Below, piece after piece: positions 42,017 through 50,332 of a stretch of DNA of 64,000 bases. The translations under genes were made by a program, and so were the position numbers. Each line of letters opens with the position of its first letter. Positions within the stretch are counted from its first letter, which is position 1. Source of the stretch: Mycolicibacterium sp. CR10 (GTDB lineage Bacteria; Actinomycetota; Actinomycetes; Mycobacteriales; Mycobacteriaceae); the NCBI RefSeq assembly GCF_005222675.1, contig NZ_STGE01000039.1:57062-121061 (forward strand). Reading direction: 5' to 3'. Below the pieces are notes generated by a model. That model was given only the letters and a program-made list of their open reading frames with translations. It did no database searches and was not told the origin of the DNA.

Positions 42017-42481
42017 CGCGAGTTCGCGGGCGATAGCGGCGTGGTAGGCGTCGATGTTGGCGGGATTGACCGTGCGGAAGAATCCGTCGGGCAGCGGTGA
42101 ATCCCGATAGGCCTCAACGGTCATGGTGCGTCGGAACAACGTGATATCCGGTCCAGGCCGGGTGAAGTCGTACTGCACGGTGATCCGGCCGGGTCGGCCA
42201 CCATTGCCGTCGCTGTCGTGGCCCAGGTTGCCCACGGAGTTGAACATCCACAGCTTCGGGCGCATCGCGATCGCCACATGCCAGGTGAAGATGCGCTCGC
42301 CGTCGGGTCCGGACTCGGTCCAGGTGTCGCCGATCTCGAGCGGGAACTTCTGCGGCACCTCGCCGACGTGGACGCTGCCGGGATAGGTCTTCGGCCAATT
42401 GGTCGGGTTGGTGACGAAGTCGTAGATCTCCTCCGGCGTTTGGGTGAACGCCGTCTCCGACGTCGTCGTGACGATTCCCAC
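42005..42481 (-). CDS. SRPBCC (START-like) ligand-binding protein
   Basis: A 158-residue protein with the SRPBCC cavity fold: TTSETAFTQTPEEIYDFVTN, PTNWPKTYPGSVHVGEVP, GDTWTESGPDGERIFTWHV and TMTVEAYRDSPLPDGFFR. GTG start at 42481, 33 bases from motif copy 4. Function is ligand binding, transport or cyclase-like; unknown here. Confidence 0.82.
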   Translation of the reverse strand: MGIVTTTSETAFTQTPEEIYDFVTNPTNWPKTYPGSVHVGEVPQKFPLEIGDTWTESGPDGERIFTWHVAIAMRPKLWMFNSVGNLGHDSDGNGGRPGRITVQYDFTRPGPDITLFRRTMTVEAYRDSPLPDGFFRTVNPANIDAYHAAIARELALAQ

Positions 42482-42514
42482 GTTGTGTCGCCCTTCCGTC
42501 TGCTCAGCACTAGC

Positions 42515-42542
42515 TTTACAAAAGATCGCAGAAATGTCACGC
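42515..42542. promoter_or_regulatory. Island motif copy 4
   Basis: TTTACAA-N13-TGTCACGC, exact. It lies between the divergent SRPBCC (33 bases) and acyl-CoA dehydrogenase (7 bases) starts, so a bound protein would cover the dehydrogenase initiation site. Confidence 0.65.
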
Positions 42543-42549
42543 TGCTCGA

Positions 42550-43743
42550 ATGGACTTCTCCGAAGTCGAGCTGTCCGACGACGAGCAGGCGTTTCAGGAT
42601 GAGCTCCGGAAGTTCCTTGCCGAACTGGTGACCGACGAGGTCATTCGGCGCGACCGGGAAACCGGTGAGAACTTCGACCAGGATGTTCATCTGGCGCTCG
42701 GCGCCGCCGGGTACCTGGAACGCGATTGGCGACCCGAGGCCGACGGTGGGTTCACCCCGGTGCAGCGGCGGATCTGGGAGCTCGAGATCGGCAGGGCGCA
42801 CACCCCGTGGTTCCACTGGGGCACCACGTCGATGGTGCTGTCCGCGGTGAACCAGTTCGGATCGGCCGAACTCAAGGACGAGGTGCTCGACCACGTGCTG
42901 TCGGGGCGCTACCGACTGTGCCTGGGCTACACCGAACCCGAAGGCGGGTCGGACATCGCGACGTGCAAGACCCGGGCTGTCCGCGACGGTGCGGGCTGGG
43001 TGATCAACGGCTCCAAGATGTTCACGTCCAACGCCCACAACGCCCAGTACGTCTACCTGATCACCAACACCGACCCTGCGGCGCCCAAACACCAGAGCCT
43101 GACGATGTTCCTCGTGCCGCTGGACTCGCCCGGCGTCGAGATCCAGCCGATCCGGACGGTCGACGGCGACCGCACCAACATCACCTTCTACAGCGACGTT
43201 CGCATCGACGACAGGTACCGGGTCGGTCCGGTCAACGGCGGCTGGGCGGTACTCCGCGAGGCGCTGAACGCCGAACACGGCACGGTCGAACGCGATGACA
43301 GCGGACTGTCCAAAATCGCCGTCATGACCGAGCATGCACTGATACTTGCCGACGCGGTCGACAGGGTCGCCGGCGAGGCCGGTACTGCCGGCCCGACGGG
43401 GGCGCGGCCCGTCGACGACGGTGCCGTCGGATACCGACTGGGGCGCTGCATCGCCCGGCTGGAAGCGGCCCTCAGCACGCCTGAGATGTTCGGACGCGTG
43501 GCGATCGCCCAGACGCTGCGCGACGTAACCCCCGACCTGATGGACGTTCTCGGAACCGCGTCGGGTCTTCCGGCGGGGACCGCCGGTGCGGCCTGCGGCG
43601 GGGGAGCGGAGTACGTGTTCCGGTTGGCGTCACCCACCGGCATCTACGGTGGCACGCTCGAGGTGTTCCGGAACATGATCGCTCAGCACGCGCTCGGCCT
43701 GGGCAAGCCCAACTATTCACCGCCGGCCACGAAGCGGTCCTAG
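42550..43743 (+). CDS. Acyl-CoA dehydrogenase
   Basis: A 397-residue FAD enzyme of the FadE type catalysing alpha,beta-desaturation of an acyl-CoA. Signature LGYTEPEGGSDIATCKTRAV near residue 125, VINGSKMFTSNAHNAQYV, and C-terminal GGTLEVFRNMIAQHALGLGKP. The first 40 residues are acidic helices. It starts at ATG 42550. The C-terminal pattern is that of the actinobacterial FadE family acting on sterol or branched substrates; exact substrate is unknown. Confidence 0.92.
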   Translation: MDFSEVELSDDEQAFQDELRKFLAELVTDEVIRRDRETGENFDQDVHLALGAAGYLERDWRPEADGGFTPVQRRIWELEIGRAHTPWFHWGTTSMVLSAVNQFGSAELKDEVLDHVLSGRYRLCLGYTEPEGGSDIATCKTRAVRDGAGWVINGSKMFTSNAHNAQYVYLITNTDPAAPKHQSLTMFLVPLDSPGVEIQPIRTVDGDRTNITFYSDVRIDDRYRVGPVNGGWAVLREALNAEHGTVERDDSGLSKIAVMTEHALILADAVDRVAGEAGTAGPTGARPVDDGAVGYRLGRCIARLEAALSTPEMFGRVAIAQTLRDVTPDLMDVLGTASGLPAGTAGAACGGGAEYVFRLASPTGIYGGTLEVFRNMIAQHALGLGKPNYSPPATKRS

Positions 43744-44672
43744 AGCCGCGGGATCACCTCGGCGGCAAGCAGTTCCAGGGTTTCATCGGAGCAGCGGTCA
43801 TGGGTGAACAATACGATCTGGCCGAACCCCATCTCGACGAGTTCGCCCAGTCGGTCCACCACCGCGGGCGGGGTTCCGATGAGGCCCGCCTCGTGCAACC
43901 CGAATCCCGGCACTCCGAAGCGCTTCTCGGCAAGGCTGCGTACCTGCGGAAGGGACGCGTCGTCGGCGGCCAGGGCCATCACCGCTTCGATCGAGAGCAC
44001 GATGGTGGCCGGATCGCGGCCGATGTCATCGCAGATCGACCGGAGTACGGACAGCTTCAGTGCGATGTCTCCGAGCGCGTAGGTGGGCACATTCCACACG
44101 TCGGCATAGCGGGCCACGAGCGGCAACGTGAACTTCTCGCCGACGCCCCCGACGACGATCGGGGGCCTGGGCTTCTGGATCGGTCCCGGCTTGATCGGCA
44201 TGTCCGTGACGGTGAAGTGCTTTCCGGAGAACGCTATTCGCTCATCGACGAACGCCTGGTGCAGGATCTGCAGCGTCTCGCCCAGTTGCGCCGATCGCTC
44301 GGCGAACGTGCCCCAGGGGAAGCCCGCGCGGCGATGCTCGTCCTCGATCGAACCACTGCCGATGCCGAGCGACAGTCGGCCCCCCGAGATCTGGTCCAGC
44401 GTGGTCGCCATCTTCGCCAGCGTGACCGGATGGCGGAACTGATTGCACAGCACCATGTGTCCGACGCGGATCCGCTCGGTACGGGCCAGCAGGGCAGTGG
44501 CCAGCGTCCAGGCCTCCATCGACGGGTACTCGGGCATTCCCGGGCCGTACAGGTGGTCATAGAGCCACAGGGAGTCGATCCCGAGGTCTTCGCAGCGCTG
44601 GGTGCGGTGCAGGACCTCCTCAAACGAGAATCCCATCTGGGGCAGGTAGACGCCGATCTCGGGCCTGCTCAT
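43740..44672 (-). CDS. LLM-class flavin/F420-dependent oxidoreductase (A)
   Basis: A 310-residue TIM-barrel enzyme of the luciferase-like family. IGVYLPQMGFSFEEVLHRTQ, IDSLWLYDHLYGPGMPEYPS, RIRVGHMVLCNQFRHPVTLAKM, LDQISGGRLSLGIGSGSIEDE and PPIVVGGVGEKFTLPLVARYADVW. In mycobacteria these mostly use F420 or reduced FMN. ATG 44672. It ends convergent with the acyl-CoA dehydrogenase with a 4-base overlap and is divergent from a second LLM enzyme. Confidence 0.9.
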   Translation of the reverse strand: MSRPEIGVYLPQMGFSFEEVLHRTQRCEDLGIDSLWLYDHLYGPGMPEYPSMEAWTLATALLARTERIRVGHMVLCNQFRHPVTLAKMATTLDQISGGRLSLGIGSGSIEDEHRRAGFPWGTFAERSAQLGETLQILHQAFVDERIAFSGKHFTVTDMPIKPGPIQKPRPPIVVGGVGEKFTLPLVARYADVWNVPTYALGDIALKLSVLRSICDDIGRDPATIVLSIEAVMALAADDASLPQVRSLAEKRFGVPGFGLHEAGLIGTPPAVVDRLGELVEMGFGQIVLFTHDRCSDETLELLAAEVIPRL

Positions 44673-44803
44673 GTCCGTTGCTTCACCTCTCGCGTGCACC
44701 GTGCCGCTGTACTTTCCCCCGCCCGCATGGTAACGACATTCTCGGAACTGGAGAAGGCAATTCTGTTCCGTGTGTCCATTCCCATGAACCAGGAGGGCTG
44801 ACC

Positions 44804-45724
44804 ATGAAGTTCGCGATCACCCATCCCATGCACAGCCACCCCTACAACCCGGAGCTCGTCTCCGGCTCGGGGATCGCCAAGGTCGCCGCGGCCGCCGAAG
44901 CCGCCGGGTTCGGCGGGTTCGGGTTCACCGACCACCCGGCGCCGTCGCAGCGCTGGCTCGAGTCGGGTGGCCACGACGCGCTCGACCCCTTCGTCGCGAT
45001 GAGCTACGCCGCCGCCCACACCACCACGCTGCGGCTCATCCCGAACATCGTTGTGCTGCCGTATCGCAACCCCTTCGTGGTCGCCAAGGCGGGGGCGACG
45101 CTGGACCTGGTGTCGGAGGGGCGCTTCACGCTGGCCGTCGGTGTCGGCTACCTCAAGGGTGAGTTCTTCGCTCTCGGAGTCGGTTTCGATGAGCGGGCCG
45201 CGCTGTTCGAGGAGTCGCTCGAGGTGATCAGGGGAATCTGGACCACCGATGACTACACGTTCGAGGGCCGACACTTCAGCGCGCGGGGGATCACCGCGCA
45301 CCCTAGGCCGGTCAGCAGTCCCCACCCGCCGATCTGGATCGGTGGCAACACCTCGACGGCGCGTGCCCGGGTGGTCGCCCATGGCCAGGGGTGGTGCCCG
45401 TTTCGCGCGCCCGCGATGCTGGCCCAGACCGCCCGCACCGCGGCCCTCGACTCGGTCGAGGGCCTCGCCGCCGGAATCGACGACCTGCGTCGCCGTCTCG
45501 AGGACGCCGGTCGTGATCCCTCGGGTATCGACATCGTGTTCACCAACGACGCCGGCGGCAGCCCCGGCGACGACGATTTCAACGCCGACGCCTTCCTGGA
45601 CGGGGTGGCCGACCTCGAGAAGGCCGGGGTGACCTGGGTTCAGGTGGGCGTGCCGGGCGACAGTCTGGCGCACACGCTGGAGACGATCGAGCGGTTCGGC
45701 TCCACCGTCATCGCGCCGAGTTGA
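44804..45724 (+). CDS. LLM-class flavin/F420-dependent oxidoreductase (B)
   Basis: A 306-residue luciferase-like enzyme. MKFAITHPMHSHPYN, EAAGFGGFGFTDHPAPS, LRLIPNIVVLPYRNPFVVAKA, LDLVSEGRFTLAVGVGYLKGEF and HPPIWIGGNTSTARARV. ATG 44804 follows AGGAGG. It is only distantly similar to the neighbouring LLM protein, so they are not a recent duplication. The 131-base divergent gap lacks the island motif. Confidence 0.9.
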   Translation: MKFAITHPMHSHPYNPELVSGSGIAKVAAAAEAAGFGGFGFTDHPAPSQRWLESGGHDALDPFVAMSYAAAHTTTLRLIPNIVVLPYRNPFVVAKAGATLDLVSEGRFTLAVGVGYLKGEFFALGVGFDERAALFEESLEVIRGIWTTDDYTFEGRHFSARGITAHPRPVSSPHPPIWIGGNTSTARARVVAHGQGWCPFRAPAMLAQTARTAALDSVEGLAAGIDDLRRRLEDAGRDPSGIDIVFTNDAGGSPGDDDFNADAFLDGVADLEKAGVTWVQVGVPGDSLAHTLETIERFGSTVIAPS

Positions 45725-45757
45725 GCGCCCGAACGACGCATCGAGCGGCGGCAGCGG

Positions 45758-46774
45758 TCACGCGCCGACCCGCACCAGCGTCTTGCCGATATTGGCCCCG
45801 GTGAACAGTCCGTTGAGCGCCTCGACGCAGGACTCGATGCCCTCGAAGATGTGCTCGCGATGCACCAGCAGACCCTCGTCGTCCCACCGCCGTAAGGCGG
45901 CGAACGCCTCGTCGAAGCGGCCCCACTCATCAAGTGCGTTGAACCCCTGCATGGTTGCGGTCTTGGCGAGCAGGTTCACGTAGTTCGCCGGTCCGGGATG
46001 CTCGCCGGTCAAGTAGCTCGAGATCACCCCGCACAGCACGACGCGCGCTTTGGGGGCCAGTCGGCCGAGCACCGCATCGAGGATCGGCCCGCCGACGTTG
46101 TCGAAGTACACGTCGACTCCGCGTGGGCAGTGCTCCTTGAGTGCAGCAGGCAGGCCGTCCGCGCGGTAGTCGATGCACGCGTCGAATCCGAACTCCTCCA
46201 CCACCACCCGGCATTTGTGCGGCCCGCCGGCAATGCCCACCACGCGTGCACCGGCGATCTTGGCGATCTGGCCCGCCACCGATCCGGTGGCCCCCGCGGC
46301 GGCCGACACCACCACCGTCTCGCCGGGCTGGGGGCGGCCGACGCCGGTCATCCCGAAATACGCGGTGGCACCGGTGGGGCCGTACACCGACATCACCGCG
46401 AGTTGGTCGACCTGATGACCCGGGCCAGGAACCGGGGTCGTGAACAGATCGTCGCGCACGATCGTGTACTCCTGGAACCCCGTCAACGTGGTGACCACAT
46501 CGCCGACCGAGTAGGCGTCGCAGCGGGACGCCACCACCTCGCCGATGCCCGCCGCACGGATGACCTCACCCAACTGCACCGGCGGCAGATAGCCCGGCTG
46601 GTCGTCGAGCCACGTCCGCGCCGCGGCGTCCAATCCGACATAGGTGGTGCGCACCAGGGCCTCACCCTCGGCAGGCTCGGGCGCGTCCACCGTCACCAGT
46701 TCGGTGTCTTCGGGAGCGACCAGCCCGTGGGGGCGGCGTCGCAACAGGATCTGGCGGTTCGGCAGCGTCGGCAC
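45758..46774 (-). CDS. NADP-dependent MDR oxidoreductase (PTGR/CurA-like)
   Basis: A 338-residue zinc-free MDR enzyme. N-terminal NRQILLRRRPHGLVAPEDTE and TYVGLDAAARTWLDD, then YFGMTGVGRPQPGETVVVSA, AGATGSVAGQIAKIAGARVVG, VDVYFDNVGGPILDAVLGRL and ARVVLCGVISSYL. This subgroup reduces the C=C bond of enones or enoyl compounds with NADPH. It starts at ATG 46774 and lies beside palindromic repeat copy 2. Confidence 0.92.
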   Translation of the reverse strand: MPTLPNRQILLRRRPHGLVAPEDTELVTVDAPEPAEGEALVRTTYVGLDAAARTWLDDQPGYLPPVQLGEVIRAAGIGEVVASRCDAYSVGDVVTTLTGFQEYTIVRDDLFTTPVPGPGHQVDQLAVMSVYGPTGATAYFGMTGVGRPQPGETVVVSAAAGATGSVAGQIAKIAGARVVGIAGGPHKCRVVVEEFGFDACIDYRADGLPAALKEHCPRGVDVYFDNVGGPILDAVLGRLAPKARVVLCGVISSYLTGEHPGPANYVNLLAKTATMQGFNALDEWGRFDEAFAALRRWDDEGLLVHREHIFEGIESCVEALNGLFTGANIGKTLVRVGA

Positions 46775-46790
46775 ACCGGCGAAACTACCG

Positions 46791-46849
46791 CCGGAATTGC
46801 GTTCCGCGCGGGGAATTACGAGTCAGGCACGCGTGGAATGCAATTCCGG
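46791..46849. repeat. Dispersed palindromic repeat, copy 2
   Basis: Left arm CCGGAATTGCGTTCC and right arm GGAATGCAATTCCGG pair with one mismatch. The overall length (59 bases) equals copy 1. It sits between two same-strand genes. Confidence 0.75.
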
Positions 46850-46858
46850 TGCAGGGAA

Positions 46859-47344
46859 CTACGCGGCGAAGTACTTCTGTCCGTCGGCGGCCGCCCGGCC
46901 GAAGCCGGCCTTGAGAACTGGGGCGAGCGCCTTGAACGGCAACCGCAGAAGGCCGACCGGTTCGATGGCCACCACCCAGGTGAACCGGGTGCCCGTCCCG
47001 TCCGGTTCGACCCCGTAGTCCTCGGCGAAGCGTCGGAAAAGCGGAACGTTGGCCTCGGTGACGTAGAACGAATACCCGGAGCCCTCGTCCCACCGGAAGA
47101 AGTGTTCGCGCACCTTGTTCGGTCCGAGCCCGACTTCGCGGGTGGTGCCCACCCCGAAGGGCCGCGGCGACGTCCACGTCACCGACCCGACGGTGTTACC
47201 CCACGCCGCCAGAGACTCGTCGGACTGCAACGACTCCCAGACCTGTTCGGGGGTGGCGTCGAAGTGCTTCTCGTACCGAAACACATGCGGGGCGGAGCCG
47301 AGGAACCCGGCGTCGGCCGACTCCAGTGCAAACCAGCGCGTCAT
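46859..47344 (-). CDS. SRPBCC-family protein (polyketide-cyclase-like)
   Basis: A 161-residue protein starting at ATG 47344, with VFRYEKHFDATPEQVWESLQS, SPRPFGVGTTREVGLG, EGSGYSFYVTEANVPLFRRF and TRFTWVVAIEPVGLL. The pattern is SRPBCC. It is 10 bases after the FadE-type gene stop and so is co-transcribed with it. Confidence 0.82.
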   Translation of the reverse strand: MTRWFALESADAGFLGSAPHVFRYEKHFDATPEQVWESLQSDESLAAWGNTVGSVTWTSPRPFGVGTTREVGLGPNKVREHFFRWDEGSGYSFYVTEANVPLFRRFAEDYGVEPDGTGTRFTWVVAIEPVGLLRLPFKALAPVLKAGFGRAAADGQKYFAA

Positions 47345-47354
47345 GGCGTCGACT

Positions 47355-49208
47355 CTAGAACGCGGCCTCGGGCAGATCCATCAGGTCCGTGTCGACGTCC
47401 GCAACGATTGCGCGTACGGCGGCGATCGGCGGCAGCATGTTGGCGGCGAAGAACGCGGCGGTCGCGATCTTGCCCTCGTAGAACGGGACGTCGACTCCCA
47501 CCGGTGCCGCCTCCAGTGCGGCCTGCGCGACGCGGGCCTGGTCCAGCAGTCGCCAGCCGATCAGCAGGTCCCCGACGGCGAGCAGGACGCGCACCGAGAC
47601 GAGGCCGACCTTGTAGATCTCGCGAGGCTGCTCGGTGGCGTTCATCAAGTACCCGGTGGCGGTGGCCAGCATCGCCTGGACATCCGCGAGGGCCGTGGCC
47701 AGCAGCAGCGCCTGCGGCTTGAGTCGACCATCGCTCGACTCGATGGTTCGCGTGATCTGGGCCGCGACATGCGCCAGCGCCTCGCCTCGGTCGCGGACCA
47801 CCTTGCGGAAGAAGAAGTCCAGCGACTGGATGGCCGTGGTGCCCTCGTAGAGCGAGTCGATCTTGGCGTCGCGGATGTACTGCTCGATCGGATAGTCCTG
47901 CAGGAAGCCCGATCCGCCCAGCGTTTGCAGCGACTCCGTCAGCACCTCGTACGCCCGTTCGGAGCCCGCGCCCTTCACCAACGGCAGCAGAAGGTCGTCG
48001 ACCCGGTGTGCCATCGACGGGTCTGCGCCTGAAATCCGCTCTGCCACATCGTTGTTCTGGTGAGCGGCGGCGTACATGTAAAGCGCGCGCAGTCCCTCGG
48101 CGTAGGCCTTCTGCGTCATCAGGCTGCGGCGCACATCGGGGTGGTGCAGGATCGTCACCCGAGGTGCGGTCTTGTCGGACATCTGGGTCAGGTCTGCGCC
48201 CTGCACCCGCTCTTTGGCGTATGCCAGGGCGTTGAGGTAGCCGGTGGACAGCGTGCCCGCCGATTTGACCCCGATGGTCATGCGGGCGTTCTCGATGACG
48301 GTGAACATCTGCGCGATGCCGTTGTGGACGTCGCCGACGAGGTAGCCGACCGCAGGCCTGCCGTGCGCGCCGAACGTGAGCTCGCACGTGGGGGAGGCCT
48401 TGAGGCCCATCTTGTGTTCCAGACCGGTCATGAAAACCCCGTTGCGCTCACCGATTTCGAGTGTGTCGGGGTCGAACAGGTACATCGGCACATAGAACAG
48501 GCTCAGGCCCTTGGTGCCCGCGCCTGCGCCTTCGGGGCGGGCGAGCACCAGGTGGAAGATGTTCTCGGCAGTGTCGCCGACGTCGCCACCGGAGATGAAG
48601 CGCTTGACGCCGTCGATGTGCCAGGTGCCGTCGGGCTGGGCGATCGCCTTCGCCCGCCCTGCCCCGACGTCGGATCCTGCGTCGGCTTCGGTGAGCACCA
48701 TGGTGGCCGCCCACCCCCGCTCCAGGCCTTTGGCAGCCCAGATACGTTGTTGCTCATTGCCTTCCACGGCCAGCGCCTGGGCCATCGCGGGGCCAAGGGC
48801 GTGCAGGAAGGCGACGGAGGGATTGGCGCAGAACAGCATTTCGGCGATCGCCCAGGTCAGCGGGGCAGGGGCGGCGACGCCACCGATCTCCTCGGAGACG
48901 CCTACCAGCCACCACTGCGAGTCCTTGACCGCCTGCACGGTGCGCTTGATGTCATCGGAGACGGTGATGGAGTGCGTCGCCGGATCGAACACCGGCGGGT
49001 TGCGGTCCGCGTCGACGAACGACGCCGCGATCGGTCCCTCCGCGAGTTGGGCCACCTCGTGAAGCATCGTGCGCGCGGTGTCGGCGTCGAGATCGCCGTA
49101 GTCGCCGTCGGCGAGCACCTCACCGAGGCCCAGCACCTCGAACAGGTTGAACTCGAGGTCCCGGACGTTGGCGATGTAGTGGTGCTCTGCTTCTCGCGTC
49201 TTTGCCAT
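47355..49208 (-). CDS. Long acyl-CoA dehydrogenase, FadE5-like
   Basis: A 617-residue acyl-CoA dehydrogenase with the extra C-terminal domain of the long FadE5/AidB-like group. MVLTEADAGSDVGAGRAKAI, GVKRFISGGDVGDTAENIFH, FMTGLEHKMGLKASPTCELT, RVQGADLTQMSDKTAPRVTI and TLGGSGFLQDYPIEQYIRDA followed by KIDSLYEGTTAIQ (catalytic Glu region). From memory it is strongly similar to M. tuberculosis FadE5 (Rv0244c), but the gene context differs, so I treat it as a paralogue. It starts at ATG 49208; an operator-like palindrome lies 89 bases upstream. Confidence 0.93.
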   Translation of the reverse strand: MAKTREAEHHYIANVRDLEFNLFEVLGLGEVLADGDYGDLDADTARTMLHEVAQLAEGPIAASFVDADRNPPVFDPATHSITVSDDIKRTVQAVKDSQWWLVGVSEEIGGVAAPAPLTWAIAEMLFCANPSVAFLHALGPAMAQALAVEGNEQQRIWAAKGLERGWAATMVLTEADAGSDVGAGRAKAIAQPDGTWHIDGVKRFISGGDVGDTAENIFHLVLARPEGAGAGTKGLSLFYVPMYLFDPDTLEIGERNGVFMTGLEHKMGLKASPTCELTFGAHGRPAVGYLVGDVHNGIAQMFTVIENARMTIGVKSAGTLSTGYLNALAYAKERVQGADLTQMSDKTAPRVTILHHPDVRRSLMTQKAYAEGLRALYMYAAAHQNNDVAERISGADPSMAHRVDDLLLPLVKGAGSERAYEVLTESLQTLGGSGFLQDYPIEQYIRDAKIDSLYEGTTAIQSLDFFFRKVVRDRGEALAHVAAQITRTIESSDGRLKPQALLLATALADVQAMLATATGYLMNATEQPREIYKVGLVSVRVLLAVGDLLIGWRLLDQARVAQAALEAAPVGVDVPFYEGKIATAAFFAANMLPPIAAVRAIVADVDTDLMDLPEAAF

Positions 49209-49296
49209 GAGGTGCTGGCCATCCCTTCGCCGACGCGTGTTCGTGGTTCGTAGTGTGACGGCTCAGCAAACACAAATGCAAGCGTAAGCAGGGCAG

Positions 49297-49320
49297 ACCT
49301 ACGGTGACGCAACCGTAGGT
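49297..49320. promoter_or_regulatory. Operator-like palindrome upstream of the FadE5-like gene
   Basis: ACCTACGGT-GACGCA-ACCGTAGGT is a perfect 9-bp inverted repeat with a 6-base spacer, in the gap between the FadE-type gene and the end of the DUF427 gene. It differs from the TTTACAA motif, implying a separate regulator. Confidence 0.6.
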
Positions 49321-49349
49321 AACGAGGTCACCGGGCTATGTGATCCCCA

Positions 49350-50066
49350 TCACACACCAGGTTTCGCGCAGCCGCAGTCGGAGTACGAGGCCGACTCCGG
49401 CAGCTCGGCAAGGACCTCGACCCTGGTCTCGTCGAAGCTCAACATCCCCGCGATCGGGATGCTTTCGGGCAGCGGATCCTCATAACTCCACGCCGCGTCC
49501 TCGACCACGGTGCCGTCCACGGTCGCCGACCAGTAGGTCGCGTACCCCTTGTAATTGCAGTAGCTGGTCGTCGCCGATCGGTTCAGCAGGTCGGTGCGGA
49601 CGAGGGACGGGCTGACGTAGAGCCGTGGCCGCAGGGCCGTCTCGAACAGGATCATCGTGTCCACGGTGTCGACCAACGTCGTGCCCGACACGTCGACGCG
49701 GAGCCCGCGGGTGGTCGGCCGGCAGTCCACGCGGTGGTACGGGTTGGGCGGGTAGTGCACCAGCGGCCGCCCCTCCTCGATCCACGTGTCGATCTGCGTC
49801 CAGGGCACCACGACGAACCCGGGGGCCTCGGGCACCGGGTCGCCGGGCAGGTCGCCGACGTCGTCGGCGGCGAACGCATAGCTCAGCGGTCGGCCGCGGC
49901 GGTGCACCATCAACGCGCGTTCGGTGTCGATCACCGTACGGCCGTTGAGAATTGCCTGGACTCGCCGCGGGTGCGGCTCGATGTAGACGAGATCCTCGGC
50001 GACCGGAGGGCTCAGCTGGCCGGCGCGCTCAGCGCTGAGCGGACCGCTTCCCGCCACCAGGCTCAT
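49350..50066 (-). CDS. DUF427 double-domain protein
   Basis: A 238-residue protein with two DUF427 units. First: EPHPRRVQAILNGRTVIDTE, LSYAFAADDVGD. Second: ETALRPRLYVSPSLVRTDLL, TTSYCNYKGYATYWSATVDG, EDAAWSYEDPLPESIPIAGM. The YCxYKGxAxYW segment is diagnostic. Biochemical function unknown. ATG 50066 is chosen over longer upstream frames because the conserved part begins just after it. Confidence 0.85.
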   Translation of the reverse strand: MSLVAGSGPLSAERAGQLSPPVAEDLVYIEPHPRRVQAILNGRTVIDTERALMVHRRGRPLSYAFAADDVGDLPGDPVPEAPGFVVVPWTQIDTWIEEGRPLVHYPPNPYHRVDCRPTTRGLRVDVSGTTLVDTVDTMILFETALRPRLYVSPSLVRTDLLNRSATTSYCNYKGYATYWSATVDGTVVEDAAWSYEDPLPESIPIAGMLSFDETRVEVLAELPESASYSDCGCAKPGV

Positions 50067-50154
50067 CGAAGCGTCCCGCGGGCAACAGTTTTGGTGTGTA
50101 TGTTCACGTCTCCGACCTTCCGCGGCCGCGGGTGCGCCGCGGTGAAAGACAAAG

Positions 50155-50182
50155 TTTACAAACTCCGCCTGAGATGTCACGT
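50155..50182. promoter_or_regulatory. Island motif copy 5
   Basis: TTTACAA-N13-TGTCACGT (last base differs), in the 266-base divergent region between the DUF427 and wax ester synthase genes. Nothing else was recognised in that region. Confidence 0.6.
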
Positions 50183-50332
50183 GGGCGCGGGTCGGCCTGC
50201 GATGATTGCGGCAACATGCGGCGTCGGTTTGGTCGAATGCCACATCTGGGGTGCCAAACCCTGTGGAATGGGGTACCACGAGCAGGCCCGCACTACGCGG
50301 GGTGGCATGGGGCTTCGACGGACGGGGTGCGG

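Noticed and set aside
49209..49290. Possible eighth copy of the island motif before the FadE5-like gene
   Set aside because: A GTGACG occurs, but no TTGTAAA stands at the required spacing.
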